This document shows, piece by piece, positions 52,357 through 62,135 of a stretch of 64,000 nucleotides of DNA (position 1 is the first letter of the stretch; each line of letters begins with the position of its first letter). Source of the DNA: Miltoncostaea sp963771025 (GTDB lineage Bacteria; Actinomycetota; Thermoleophilia; Miltoncostaeales; Miltoncostaeaceae). Where the stretch lies: NCBI GenBank assembly GCA_963771025.1, contig CAVYRL010000001.1:558001-622000 (forward strand). The letters run 5' to 3'. The notes below the pieces were generated by a model that saw nothing but the letters and a program-made list of their open reading frames with translations, did not search any database and was not told the origin of the DNA. The position numbers and the translations under genes are program-made.

Positions 52357-52366
52357 TCCTCGGGCC

Positions 52367-53586
52367 GTGAGAAGGGGCACGTCGAGAACGAACGGCGCCC
52401 TTTTTGTTCTGGCCGATGGAGGTCGCGGCGGGGCCGAAGCCGTAATCCATCGGTTCCTGCCATTCGCCGTCCAGGCCGGTTGGGTGACGGAGGCCTGGAT
52501 GCCGGTCGGACAGGGTGAGGCCGTGGTCCAGGCGGCCGGCACGAGACTTCGAAGCGTTGATCGCCCGATCAGGTACAGCCTTAGGGGAATGAGGGAGCCA
52601 CCAGGCCTTCTGAGAAGGGTCATGCGGATTCCGGCAGATCCCTCAGCTCGTTTGGACGTGAGATCCGGCGTTGACGCCCAATCCTCGTCCATGCCAACAC
52701 CTACTACGTCCTCCCAGAAGCCACGCTCGCCCGCCTGCTCGGCGTGCCGGTCATGCTGCATGTGCATGACATTCCGCCTGCAGGGCTCAAGACGAACTTG
52801 ACCCTTCGTTGGGCTAGGCTCTGCGGCCTGTGAGATCGTCGCGTGCTCGAGGGCGGCGGCGGCTCCTCTGGAGGCCATTGGTGCGCGGGTCACCGTGATT
52901 CCTAACGGGGTTGCCGCGCACAAGATCCCCACGGGCCGCAAGAGCGCATCGGGACTCACCATTGGCACTCTTGCGAGAGTGGAACACCGAAAAGGCATCG
53001 ACACCTTTCTTGACGCGTGCGAGATTTGGCACCAGGCCTCCCTGGGACATCTTTCAAGATTTGGGGCCCTCCGGGCCTAGGAGAGGACGCGCGAGCTATC
53101 ACGCATTTCTCGTGGACCGCGTTTGCTCAATGCGACAGGCCGGAGTGGACGTGGAGATGGAGTTCATACCTGAGGCCGCCGACAAGATTGGGTCGTGGGA
53201 TGTGTTTGTCTTGGCGTCACGTCAAGACCCGTTTCCACTTGCAGTTCTAGAGGCGATGGCCGCAGGTCTGCCGGTTGTCGCCACCCGGGTGGGCGGCATT
53301 CCTGAGCAGGTCTCGGAGTCCATGTCGGGGTTCCTGGTACCTGCCTGATGACCCGTCGGCCCTCGCCGAAGCGGTTCGGGAACTCGCATTGGATCCGGCG
53401 CTCAGGGCGCGAATGGGTGCGGAGGCCCTCCAGAGGGCCAAAGGCTTCACCCTGGAAGCGCAGGCGGCGGGGCTGCTCCGGCTCTTCGGGCGCTCTGACG
53501 GCACCAGCTCGAAGGCGTGCCGGTCAGGGTCGGTAGCGGAGGGCGAGCAGACTTGTTTCGGGCGCGCCAAGAGTACGAGCTCCTAG
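52367..53586 (+). pseudogene. family 4 glycosyltransferase, multiple frameshifts
   Basis: Frames in order: NGALFVLADGGRGGAEAVIH; then (after ~52680) ILVHANTYYVLPEATLARLL and GVPVMLHVHDIPPAGLKTN; then (after ~52825) EIVACSRAAAAPLEAIGARV, TVIPNGVAAHKIPTG and GTLARVEHRKGIDTFLDAC; then (after ~53030) SYHAFLVDRVCSMRQAGVDV and FVLASRQDPFPLAVLEAMAA; then (after ~53340) PDDPSALAEAVRELALDPAL to 53586. All GT4 landmarks appear in the right order, so it is one gene of about 405 residues with four indels. It converges on the O-antigen ligase-like gene. Confidence 0.75.
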
Positions 53587-54997
53587 CCCGTGCCTTCTCG
53601 ACGAGGGCCGCCTCCGTTGAGGACCGTTGTCACCGGCGGGGCTGTCGCGGCCGCTACCGACGCTCCTATCAGGAGAAAGGCGAGCGGGGCTGTGGGAAAT
53701 CCGGTGAAGGAAGACCGTGTGACCGCGTCGCCCGCCATGACGGCAACGAGTGCAAGGCACGCCCAGCCGGCCGTAGAGCCTGAGATCGCCGCCAGCCATG
53801 CATGACGCGAGATTCGGGCGAACGCTGCGATCAGGACGAAGAGGCCGATCAAGCCCACGTCGGCGACGACTGCGAGATATCCCGAGTTGAACTGCACGGA
53901 AGGACTTGTCGGTGGCAGATCCGGCCGCTGCGGTCGCGCCAGAGTTCGCGGATGCCCTCTGTGCACCCGTTCCCACGCGACCAGGACCACGCCCGAGTGG
54001 CCAGTTCGTCGGTCCACCGACCGCGGCCTCCCATGCGCTGGCGCGACCATTGAGGGTCAGCGGCCCTGACGCCGTCGCGACGGTGGTCGTCTGGGTGCCT
54101 TCAGCCCGCGCGATCACCAGACCCGCGATGGCAAGTGCCCCGCAGAGCAGGACGGCCGCCGCAGCCGGTCGATGCTTCGAAAAGAGCCAGACGGCGATCA
54201 CCATGACGCAGGTCAGCAAGGAGGTTCGGACCAGGCCGGCAGCGAGCCCGAGGGCGACGGGGAGCCCAAGGAACAGCTTCGTCTGAAGGCGGGCCTTGCC
54301 CATGATGAGTAGGGCGAGGCCAAGGGTCAGGACGGCCGAATAGATAAATGCGTCGTCGAGGGTTCCGAAACTCCGGAGCCGTCCGTTGATCTGCCGCACC
54401 TGTTCGCCGTACTCGTAGCCAAGGGCAAGAAGGCCGTCTACGCCCAGGGCCTGCTGGATGAGTCCATAGATGGCCACCGGAACGCACGTGGCGATAAGTG
54501 ACCATTGCGCCCACGCCCAGACTCGAGCCCGGTTGTCGGGGAGGAGGACTGCCGCGAGAAATAGGACAAGGGGTTCTAAGGCCAGGCGGGAGCTGTGGGA
54601 ACCATGCTGCGCCATGGGGGCTCACCGGGCTCAGAAGGTAGAGCAACGCGAAGAGGCTGAGCGACGACCACAGGATCCGATCGGCGCGCAGCACCGGGCT
54701 GTCGAGGTTGCCCTGGAGAAGTCGGACGAGCAGCGCAACCCCGGCGGCCGCGACACCCCGTCCTTCAGGGGCCCGGCGTCGGCACCTACGAAGACCTTGA
54801 GCATGGGCAGAGAGATGAACAGGGGAATTGTCAGCGCGAACGCGAGATGGGGGGACGCGACAAAGAGCCAGGCGGTCGCCGCAAAGACGATGAAGCCCAC
54901 CACGACCCGCCACGAGCAGCCAGCCGCGGGGCAGGCCGGTGACGAAGGCCGCACCGACCGTGAGGAGCATGGCAAGGCCTGCCCATCCGAGGCTCAT
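53583..54997 (-). pseudogene. O-antigen ligase/polymerase-like membrane protein, frameshifted
   Basis: From ATG 54997: SLGWAGLAMLLTVGAAFVTG, then after a shift near 54920 VVVGFIVFAATAWLFVASPH, then AAAGVALLVRLLQGNLDSPV, then LALEPLVLFLAAVLLPDNRA with IYGLIQQALGVDG and TLGLALLIMGKARLQTKLF, then NSGYLAVVADVGLIGLFVLI to 53583. About ten membrane helices plus the large loop before NSGYL match the Wzy/WaaL (O-antigen ligase) fold. Full length would be ~470 residues. At least three indels. It would polymerise or transfer the repeat unit. Confidence 0.72.
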
Positions 54998-55042
54998 GCC
55001 GGATGAGCCGAAGGGCGTGCCCTTTGCCGGAACGCCTAACAG

Positions 55043-55790
55043 CTACGCCTCCGAAGGCGTTCCGTCGCGCCGCAGGTCGTGAGCAGCGGGGCGAGCCTCT
55101 GCCACGAGAAGGGAAGGGCCGTCCTCCACGAGCTTGTCGCGTTGACGGCGTCCGCACCGCAACTCTACCTCTGAAGCGGCGTTTCCCAGCACCTGGGGCC
55201 GCGCACGAGTTCCGTGGACGTCGCTCGCCAGAATGCTCGCGGAGCCGTCGTTGACCATGTGCCACGCAGCTTTCTGCGCTCGTTTGCCGGTCAGGCCCAA
55301 CAGTGACGGCGCGGTCACCTGGATGAGGCCCTGCCGTGCCAGCGCTCGGGAGAGGCCGGGCTCACGATCGAGCTCCCGCCAGCGCTCGGGATGGGCCCAG
55401 ACCGGGGTTAGGCCGGCGTCTCGCGCGATGCTTGCCACGAGGTCAACGGTCCTTCGGGCCCATCCGTTCTCGACCTCGATCAGCAGGAACCGCCCGCCAA
55501 TACTCCACTCGCAGAGACGTTCCTGAGACAGGGATGCCACGAGGCCCGCGGTGACTTCGGCTCCCAGGAAGAGGTCAAGACGCACATCACCATCGAGTGC
55601 GCCGGCGAGCTCTGTCAGTCGCGCCTTGGCCGTGGCGTAGTCGGTCGGGTAGCGGCGAGAGACGTGAGGCGTGGCGACGATGCCGACTACGCCATCGGCG
55701 GCTGCGTTCGCACACACCGCGAGCGCCTCACCCTCTGCTCTGGGGACCGTCATCGAGGCCCCAGAGAATGTGCGTGTGCGTATCAACCAT
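55043..55790 (-). pseudogene. CpsB/YwqE-type PHP tyrosine phosphatase, frameshift near 55740
   Basis: ATG 55790 begins MVDTHTHILWGLDDGPQS, the PHP metal-binding signature of CpsB phosphatases. A shift near 55740 leads into AEGEALAVCANAAADGVVGI, VATPHVSRRYPTDYAT, WAHPERWRELDREPGLS and ILASDVHGTRARPQ. Four His/Asp metal clusters are therefore present in order. It would dephosphorylate the BY-kinase encoded upstream. The start overlaps the kinase stop. About 249 residues. Confidence 0.8.
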
Positions 55791-57294
55791 CTGTCGCGTA
55801 GGCGTAGTAGCCCGCGGGGTCTTCCCTCCGAGGAAGTCCCACCAGCACCGTGCTCACGTGCTTCGTTCGCCACCCGCCCACCTTGCGTCCGAGGGACCTC
55901 GCCAAGCGCCGTGACGTAAGGCCGTATCGGGCGACGATGAGGACCGCATCAGTCGCTGAGCAATCTGAGACACCTCAGTTGTGCGCAGCGCAGGCGGCGT
56001 GTCGATGACGATCCAGTCGTAGTCGGATCTCAGATCTCGAATGATTGCGCGCATGCGCTCGAAATCGGCCTTGTCTCTGAGCGGCCCCCGAGAGGTGCCG
56101 CTCGGGAGCACATCGAGACTCGATCCGTGGCCTTCCGCGACGCCAACCAGCGGGCTTGCCGGGCGGGCAACGGGCTTGTCGTCAACGTCAACGCGCCAGA
56201 TGCAGCCTGCCGGTAGGGCGCCCAATCGCACGACCTCCTGCGTCCCGGTTGCCCTCTCAGGGATGCCGAAGAGCTCGGCGATCGAGGGCCGACGTAGGTC
56301 GAAGTCGATAAGGAGGCAGCTGTTTCCGTTCTGCGCCAGCACGACCGCGAGGTTGGATGCGGTGCTGGTCTTGCCCTCGCCGGGTGCTGCGCTCGTGACC
56401 GCTACCACCGCTCCCCGCCCAACTCCACCGACTCCCGCTCGACCTCCGCGCCAAGGAGGGCATAGGCATCCTCGTATCGCGAACGGTCCGAACCGGTGAC
56501 CACGAGACCGTCCGATCCCCGCGGGAACTGGGGGGTGCTCCCCGCAACGCCGACGCCGAGGGCCTCCTCTGCATCGTTTTCTGACCGGATGGTCGTGTTC
56601 AAGAGCTCGCTGGCTGCCATGACCACCAGACCGAAGAGAAGCCCCAAGCCATGCCGACCACCGTGTCGGTTACCGGCTTGGGGCGAGTCTTGGTCGCGGA
56701 AAGGGCCCGCTCGACCACCTGCGCATTGCCCGTGGTCAATGTCTCGAGCACCTGAAGCCGCTTGAGGTTCTCCTGGAGGGAGGGCGAAGTGTCGCCGTCC
56801 GCAATCCGTGTGGAAACACTCGTTATGGCGTTCCTGATCGGCACTGCTGCCAGTTCACCCCGCCACTTCGCATACTCCACGGCGACGGCGTTGGTCTTCG
56901 CGACGGCAGCGGCCGGTCGGGCATCGATGCCGGTGAAGTAAAGAATGTCGTCGCTGCTCTTGCCGGACACCGACACAGAGGCCTGCAAGTCCCCAGCCGT
57001 CCCCAGAACGCCGCCCGTTGAGGCTTCGGCTCGTTGATAGAGCTCGGAGGAGTTGGCGAGCACGATCTCCGTCTCCTGGACACGCTCGGGCGCGACATAG
57101 GCCGGCTGGGATCCGGTAAGTGCCCCCGCTAGGTCGGTGTGGGAGATCAGTACCTGCGAAGTGGCGGAGTACTCCGCGCCTCTGAACTGGCTGAACAGGT
57201 TGAACGACGCTGCTCCCAGGATCATCAGCCCGAGCAGCAACCACTTGGATCGCCAGAGGGCGGCCTTGATGGTCTCGGCACCCCCAGCGTTCAC
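55783..57294 (-). pseudogene. Wzz-BY-kinase fusion (capsule chain length regulator/tyrosine kinase), frameshifted
   Basis: GTG 57294 starts a Wzz-like half: AALWRSKWLLLGLMILGAAS (membrane span), SATSQVLISHTDL, and a coiled-coil region. A second span follows after a shift near 56640 (MGLLFGLVVMAASELLNTTI). After a shift near 56405 the kinase reads SAAPGEGKTSTASNLA (Walker A), LLIDFDLRRP (A') and WIVIDTPPAL (B). A shift near 55960 leads to VLIVARYGLTSRRLARSLG and the Tyr-containing tail GYYAYATDG, the autophosphorylation site. Joined, ~503 residues. It controls polymer length and export with CpsB. Confidence 0.78.
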
Positions 57295-57469
57295 GATGGC
57301 CCGCCTTCTCGGGCCTGCCGGAGTCGGGGAGTCCCGCAGGGGCCGCGCGGAGAACTCAGCCGCGCAAACGGCTTCAAGGAGCGCGCCCTTGTCGCCTTCC
57401 AGGGCTGTCGATGGGGTTGCGCAAGATGCTCAGGCTAGTGCAATGCGCGGGATGAGCGGGCGGCCGTGT

Positions 57470-58681
57470 TCAACGCAATGTGGGTGAACCGCCGCGCGCG
57501 CCGGTGAGGGAAGTGCGCCGAAGAACGTCCCGCAGGTCCTGTCCGACGCCGTCCCATGTGTAAGACCCCGCGCGCCGTGCGGCATTCTCGGCCTTCGAGG
57601 CCGTTTCGGCAGGGTTCACCATGGCGTTGATGGCCGCCGCCGCCCAGTCGGCTTCATTTGTGATGTCCGCAACCATCTCGATGGTGTCTCCGGCGATCTC
57701 TCGGACGGGAGGAAGATCACTGGAAATCACAGGCACGCTGGCCTTCATGGCCTCGAGGACCGGCAGCCCAAAGCCTTCGTAGAGGCTCGGGAAGAGGAGC
57801 GCTTCGCAACGGCTGTAGAGGCCGGCGAGGCCTTCCTGCGTTGCGAAGCCGCGATGCTCGACCAAAGACTCGATTCCAGCCGCCTTGACGGTCGGACGCC
57901 AGCCGGTCCGCGTGATTGCCCGGCAAAGGTCCGACCAGGATCAGGCGGGGCGGTCGGACGCGCCGCGTCCGTGCATTCCTCGCGGACGAGGGGCCATGCT
58001 CGCAGGATCGTCTCGGTGTTCTTGTGGCCGAAGATCGATCCCACAAGCAGGAAGTAGGGACTCTCATCCCCGACTCCTCGCGCGCGCGGCTTCATGGCGA
58101 GGACTCTGAGGCGCTTCGCCGACCACGCTGCACCTTGAAGGGTCTATCCGGCATGCCCGGACGAGCTCATTCTTGGTGTGGTCGCTTACGCAAATGACCC
58201 ACGAGGCGGAGGTGCAGGCCATGCGGAGGAGCAGGCCAAAACGAAGGCGTTTCGTCCTTGAATAGAGCGCCGGCGCTACAAGAGGGCCCACATCGTGAAT
58301 GACCATTGCGGACGGGACCGAGAGCCCTCGCAGGGGCTGCTCAGGGGAAGGGCAGAAGAGCACGTCAGGTCAACGTTCTCCGACCACCCTGCGGATCCTG
58401 GCCTCTCTCCAAAGGGAGCGGCCCACGAATCCTTGCGTTGCCTTCGGGCTCAGCACGATATCGACGTCCGCTCCGGAGAATGCGTCGGGGTTGCTCGTGA
58501 CCAGCGTCAGCTCGAGGTCGGGACACTTGGCCAAACCCGAAACGGCCCCCGCAGCGTAGGTCAGGAGTCCGCCCTGGCCCCTCTTCGCATTCATCGCATC
58601 AACCAAGACCCTGAGAGGCCTGTTGCGTGGCGCAGGCGCATCCTCGAGCAGTGGAGTAGCGCTGCCGTCGGTCGTTCTCAC
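57470..58681 (-). pseudogene. family 4 glycosyltransferase, one nonsense codon and frameshifts
   Basis: GTG 58681 overlaps the sugar transferase stop. The frame gives LRVLVDAMNAKRGQGGLLTY and ARIRRVVGER, then an in-frame TGA (58370-58372) where CGA would give ERRPDVLFCPSPEQP; it continues SVPSAMVIHDVGPLVAPALY and VSDHTKNELVRACRIDPSR. Shifts near 58115, 57960 and 57870 lead to PYFLLVGSIFGHKNTETILR, RLILVGPLPGNHADRLAS and FATQEGLAGLYSRCEALLFP with SLYEGFGLPVLEAMKASVPV. It is a mannosyltransferase-like GT4 of ~403 residues. Confidence 0.75.
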
Positions 58682-60226
58682 ACCGCCCCGTCGCGTCGGG
58701 TGACGGCCGGGATCGTCCGCGCCAGGATCCTCAGGTCCGAGGCGAAGGACCAATGCGAGACGTAGGAATAGTCGAGCTGCATGCGCTCGTCCCACTGTAC
58801 GTCGCTGCGGCCGAGCACCTGCCAGAGGCCGGTGAGGCCGGGGCGCAGATCCTGGCGGGCGTGCTGCCAGGGGGCGAGGGCCTCGACCTCGAAGGGCCGT
58901 AGCGGGCGTGGGCCGACCAGGCTCATGTCGCCCTTGATCACGTTGAACAGCTGGGGCAGCTCGTCGAGGCTCGTCGTGCGCAGGAAGTCGCCGACCTCGG
59001 TCACCCGGAAGCTGCCGGCCTCCTTCACCGTGCGCACCACATCCGAGATCGGGGCGGCCACGTCCATGGTCGATCTCGGGCTCGGGGCGCATGGTGCGGA
59101 ACTTCATGATCGAGAACTCGCGGCCGCAGCAGCCGACGCGCACCTGGCGGAAGAGGATCGGCCGGCCGTCGCGCAGGGCGATGGTGATCGCGATGGCGGC
59201 CATCGCCGGGGAGGCGATGGCGATGAGGAGCGCGGCGCCCACGATGTCGCAGGCGCGCTTCAGCGCGCGCTGGGGTCCGGTCAGGCCGCGTCCCGGGACC
59301 TCCATCAGGGCGAGGTCGCCAAGGGAGTGCGCGCGGGGGGAGGGGCCGGCCAGGTCGAAGAAGCGCGGCACCACGTCCACCTGCACGCCCTCGGCGATCG
59401 ACTCGCGCAGCGAGCTGACCAGCTGGGAGTCGCGGCCGGGCGAGAAGGCCACGATCAGGCGATCCACCTGGTGCGAGCGGACCACCTGGGAGAGGTCATC
59501 GAGGTCGCCGAGAAGCGGCGGGTCGCCCTTCTCCCAGGCCTGCGAGTCGGGGTCGCCGTCGATGCGCCCCACCACGGTCAGGTGGTCGTTGCGGTGGCGG
59601 TTGGCGAGGCAGATCACCCGCCGGGCCACCTCTCCGGATCCCACCAGCAGCACCCGCTCGACGCCCGTCGCCGGGTGGCGGTCGCAGGCCCAGCGGCCCA
59701 GCAGCCATCCGGCCGGCAATGCGACGGCCATGGCGGCCATCTGGGAGAGGTCGACCGACCACCCGGCCGCGGCCGAGACGGTGATCGACAGCCACGAGAG
59801 CACCATGCCCAGCACGAGCAGGCGCAGGGCGAACATCAGCCGGCTGCCCTCGCGACGGCGCCGGTGCTGGTAGGCGCCGGCGATGGCGAGGCTCGGAATG
59901 GAGATGAGCGCGAGGAAGAGCGCGAGCTTGTCGAGCGGGCTCGCGGCTCCCCCGTTGAGCGGTTGTCCCGCGGGGCCCTGCACCTGCGCGCAGAGCGGAA
60001 GAAGGGCGACCGGAAGAAGCGCATCCCACAGGAGGAGAGCCCCCTGCAGCCGGGGCGGCGATGCGGGCCTGGGCGCGACGTGCGAGGTGGCGCGTTTCTT
60101 GTCGCTACCGGTAGCGGGAGCGTCCCGCCACTGAACGCTCGTAGGGTCGTCGGCCGCGACCGCCGAACGACCGCTCGAGGGGCCGGGAGGCGGGCTGGCG
60201 CTGGGTGTGTGCGCCGACGTTTCCAC
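58678..60226 (-). pseudogene. undecaprenyl-phosphate sugar-1-phosphate transferase (priming enzyme), frameshift near 59067
   Basis: GTG 60226, with GAAGGGAGGG upstream, starts a ~515-residue polyprenyl-phosphate transferase. After a variable N-terminus come four membrane helices (LLLWDALLPVALLPLCAQVQ and others), a CoA-binding-like domain (VERVLLVGSGEVARRVICLA), a fifth helix (DIVGAALLIAIASPAMAAIA) and the catalytic core RQVRVGCCGREFSIMKFRTM. One extra C near 59067 breaks the frame; the next frame goes on VGDFLRTTSLDELPQLFNVI, SLVGPRPLRPFEVE and LTGLWQVLGRSD to 58678. It loads the first sugar onto undecaprenyl phosphate. It is the first gene of the minus-strand capsule operon. Confidence 0.85.
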
Positions 60227-60326
60227 GTTTCTGGCCCTCCCTTCTCGTGCCCGGCTCGCGACCCACCGAACTGGATTACGCCCCTACGACGGGGAGTAAT
60301 GCAGCCACCAGCTATTCGTGCTACTG

Positions 60327-60403
60327 GACCAACGAATAGGTCCCAACGACCATTGGTCGATGTGTTCAGGAACCTTTCAGACCCCCGCCCGAATTCGTTG
60401 GTC
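60327..60403. promoter_or_regulatory. nested inverted repeats upstream of the capsule operon
   Basis: GACCAACGAAT (60327-60337) and ATTCGTTGGTC (60393-60403) are perfect 11-base inverted repeats. Inside lies CGACC-att-GGTCG (60347-60359). They stand 100-180 bases upstream of the priming transferase, within the ~370-base gap 60227-60598, and look like operator half-sites for a looping or dimeric regulator; inference. The rest of the gap shows no gene. Confidence 0.6.
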
Positions 60404-60598
60404 AGGGGCCCAGAGAATGCGCTGCAAATCTTGGCCCAGGCGCCGGACAGCACGGTTCTGGCGTTTCGGGACAGAGGCGTGACGGCGCCCCCGCGAAGTC
60501 GCCCGCGGGGGCTGTCCGCCGTTCCGTTTCCGGTGGGTGTGGCGTCGCGGCCTGGTCGCCCCGGCTCACGTGCGGCGAGCCGCGGGTGCAGGTGGCGG

Positions 60599-60793
60599 CT
60601 ACCGGCGAGCGGTCTCGTGCACGATGCCCTCCATCTGCGCCCAGAAGCGCGGGGAGGAGAAGCGGAGGGCGTTGGCGCGCACCGTCCCCCGGTCGAGCTC
60701 CCTGGTAGCCGCGCGGCGGATGGCGGCGCGCAGGTCGGTCACCGCTCGGTACGAGAGAGGTGGGCGTGCGACGAGGCGCGGATCCTCTCGCAT
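60599..60793 (-). pseudogene. C-terminal remnant of a glycosyltransferase
   Basis: A 64-residue open stretch whose end reads TVRANALRFSSPRFWAQMEG and IVHETARR. The pattern LRAAIRRAAT...RANALRFS..RF...M..IV is the usual C-terminal helix pair of GT4 enzymes. The upstream catalytic part is gone, replaced by the potassium-channel gene region, so it is most likely a truncated relic at the right edge of the island. Confidence 0.5.
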
Positions 60794-60857
60794 CGAGCGG
60801 CCGCCCTGTGGAGGGCCGGGGAAGGCGGGGGCATTCGCGGGTCGAAGTGAATCCGCG

Positions 60858-61274
60858 ATGCCCGATCCGAAGATGTCACCCGAGCCTCAGGGCGTGCTGG
60901 GCACCAAGGGGCTGACCGCCGGCCGCGCCGTGCTGATCATCGCGGGGCTCACGATCACCGTCGTGCTGCTGGCCGCGCTGTTCATGCGACTCTTCGACTC
61001 GGCGGAGTTCTCCAGCTACGGCGAGGCCTGCTGGTGGGCGGCGCAGACCGTCACCACCGTGGGCTACGGGGACATCGTCCCCCACGACACCCTCGGCCGC
61101 TTCATCGCCGGCGTCGTGATGCTCGCGGGCGTGGCCTTCATCTCGATGATCTCGGGCGTGACCGCCAGCGTGCTGGTCGACAGCGTTCGCAAGAAGCGCG
61201 GAATCGACCACCATGAGGAACTCCTCGCGGAGCTCCACGAGATCAAGAAGCGCCTCGAGGAGCTCGAGCCGTAG
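60858..61274 (+). CDS. two-helix potassium channel
   Basis: A 138-residue channel subunit. TM1 spans about 23-44, the pore helix and selectivity filter TVGYGD lie at 67-72, TM2 spans about 83-106 and a charged C-terminal coiled coil (EELLAELHEIKKRLEELEP) follows. This is the KcsA-like architecture without an RCK domain, so gating must use other cues. ATG 60858 is selected because the long upstream frame is Arg-rich shadow. It is monocistronic. Confidence 0.9.
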   Translation: MPDPKMSPEPQGVLGTKGLTAGRAVLIIAGLTITVVLLAALFMRLFDSAEFSSYGEACWWAAQTVTTVGYGDIVPHDTLGRFIAGVVMLAGVAFISMISGVTASVLVDSVRKKRGIDHHEELLAELHEIKKRLEELEP

Positions 61275-61311
61275 GGCTGACCTGTCACGTCGCTCGGCGG
61301 GGCCCGGTGTT

Positions 61312-61605
61312 TCAGATCTTCACGTTGACCGCGACCTCGAAGAAGTCGACCGCCACGCGCTGACCCATCGCGTCGTCGGGCGGGTTCATCTGGTTGAGGG
61401 TGGCGTCGCCGATGCGCATGTCCTCCTCGGTCTCGAACAGCACGATCGCCAGCGAGCGGCCGTGCTCGGGATCGATCAGCAGGGTGAAGGCCTTGGCGGG
61501 AACCCCCTCGGGCGGACCCTCGTCGGTCTGGGCGGCGATCTGCTCGGCGCCCGCGCGCAGCGGCCCCGCCTCCGCGCCCTCCCACGTCACAACGCGTGCG
61601 TACAT
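61312..61605 (-). CDS. small ferredoxin-fold (ABM-like) protein
   Basis: A 97-residue protein starting MYARVVTWEGAEAGPLRA and containing AFTLLIDPEHGRSLAIVLFE, the alpha/beta pattern of dimeric ferredoxin-like (antibiotic biosynthesis monooxygenase-type) domains. No catalytic residues are defined for this subgroup. ATG 61605 has a perfect AGGAGG site. It overlaps the end of the GNAT gene by 19 bases and is probably co-transcribed with it. Function unknown. Confidence 0.8.
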   Translation of the reverse strand: MYARVVTWEGAEAGPLRAGAEQIAAQTDEGPPEGVPAKAFTLLIDPEHGRSLAIVLFETEEDMRIGDATLNQMNPPDDAMGQRVAVDFFEVAVNVKI

Positions 61606-62102
61606 GGCGGACCTCCTGTGATGTGCCGGAGATCGACCCTAAACCGGCCCCCGCACCGAGGGCCAGCGCCTAGCCTAGCGGCGGCGCGGATGAAGGCGGT
61701 CAGCCCGTAGGACGTGACGGGCACGAGGCCGAGGCGGCGGTAGAAGCCCTCGGCTCCCCGCTCGGCCACCAGCACCTGGTGGTGGAAGCGGTCCATCGGG
61801 TAGTGCTCGAGGATCGATTCGGTGAGCGTGCGGCCGATGCCGCGGCGCTGGCGGTCGGGGCTCACCAGGATGTCGGCGATGTAGACGGCGAACGCCTCGT
61901 CGGACATCGCGCGGGCGAATCCGACCACGCGGTCGCCCTCGATCGCGACGATCGCGTAGGACGAGTGCTCGATCGCCGTCCGCAGCCGCGTGGGGTCGCC
62001 GGCGTGCGTCCAGCCGTGCGCCCGGTAGAGCCCGATGATGCCGAGGAAGTCCTCGCCGACATCGGCCTCGCGGATCACCACGGGTGGGCGGGTTGTCGTC
62101 AT
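61587..62102 (-). CDS. GNAT-family N-acetyltransferase
   Basis: A 171-residue acetyltransferase. Motif A is VSPDRQRRGIGRTLTESIL with the acetyl-CoA pyrophosphate loop RRGIGR; motif B follows (FYRRLGLVPVT). ATG 62102. The last ~25 residues run past the usual fold end and overlap the next gene. It is divergent from leuS with only 33 bases between starts, so their promoters overlap. Substrate unknown. Confidence 0.88.
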   Translation of the reverse strand: MTTTRPPVVIREADVGEDFLGIIGLYRAHGWTHAGDPTRLRTAIEHSSYAIVAIEGDRVVGFARAMSDEAFAVYIADILVSPDRQRRGIGRTLTESILEHYPMDRFHHQVLVAERGAEGFYRRLGLVPVTSYGLTAFIRAAARLGAGPRCGGRFRVDLRHITGGPPCTHAL

Positions 62103-62135
62103 GAGCCAAGCGGATCGTATGCGATACTCGCGCCG

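Noticed and set aside
58370..58372. In-frame TGA as a selenocysteine codon
   Set aside because: No SECIS-like hairpin was evident, the position is not a redox motif, CGA (Arg) fits the family, and the surrounding gene has other lesions.
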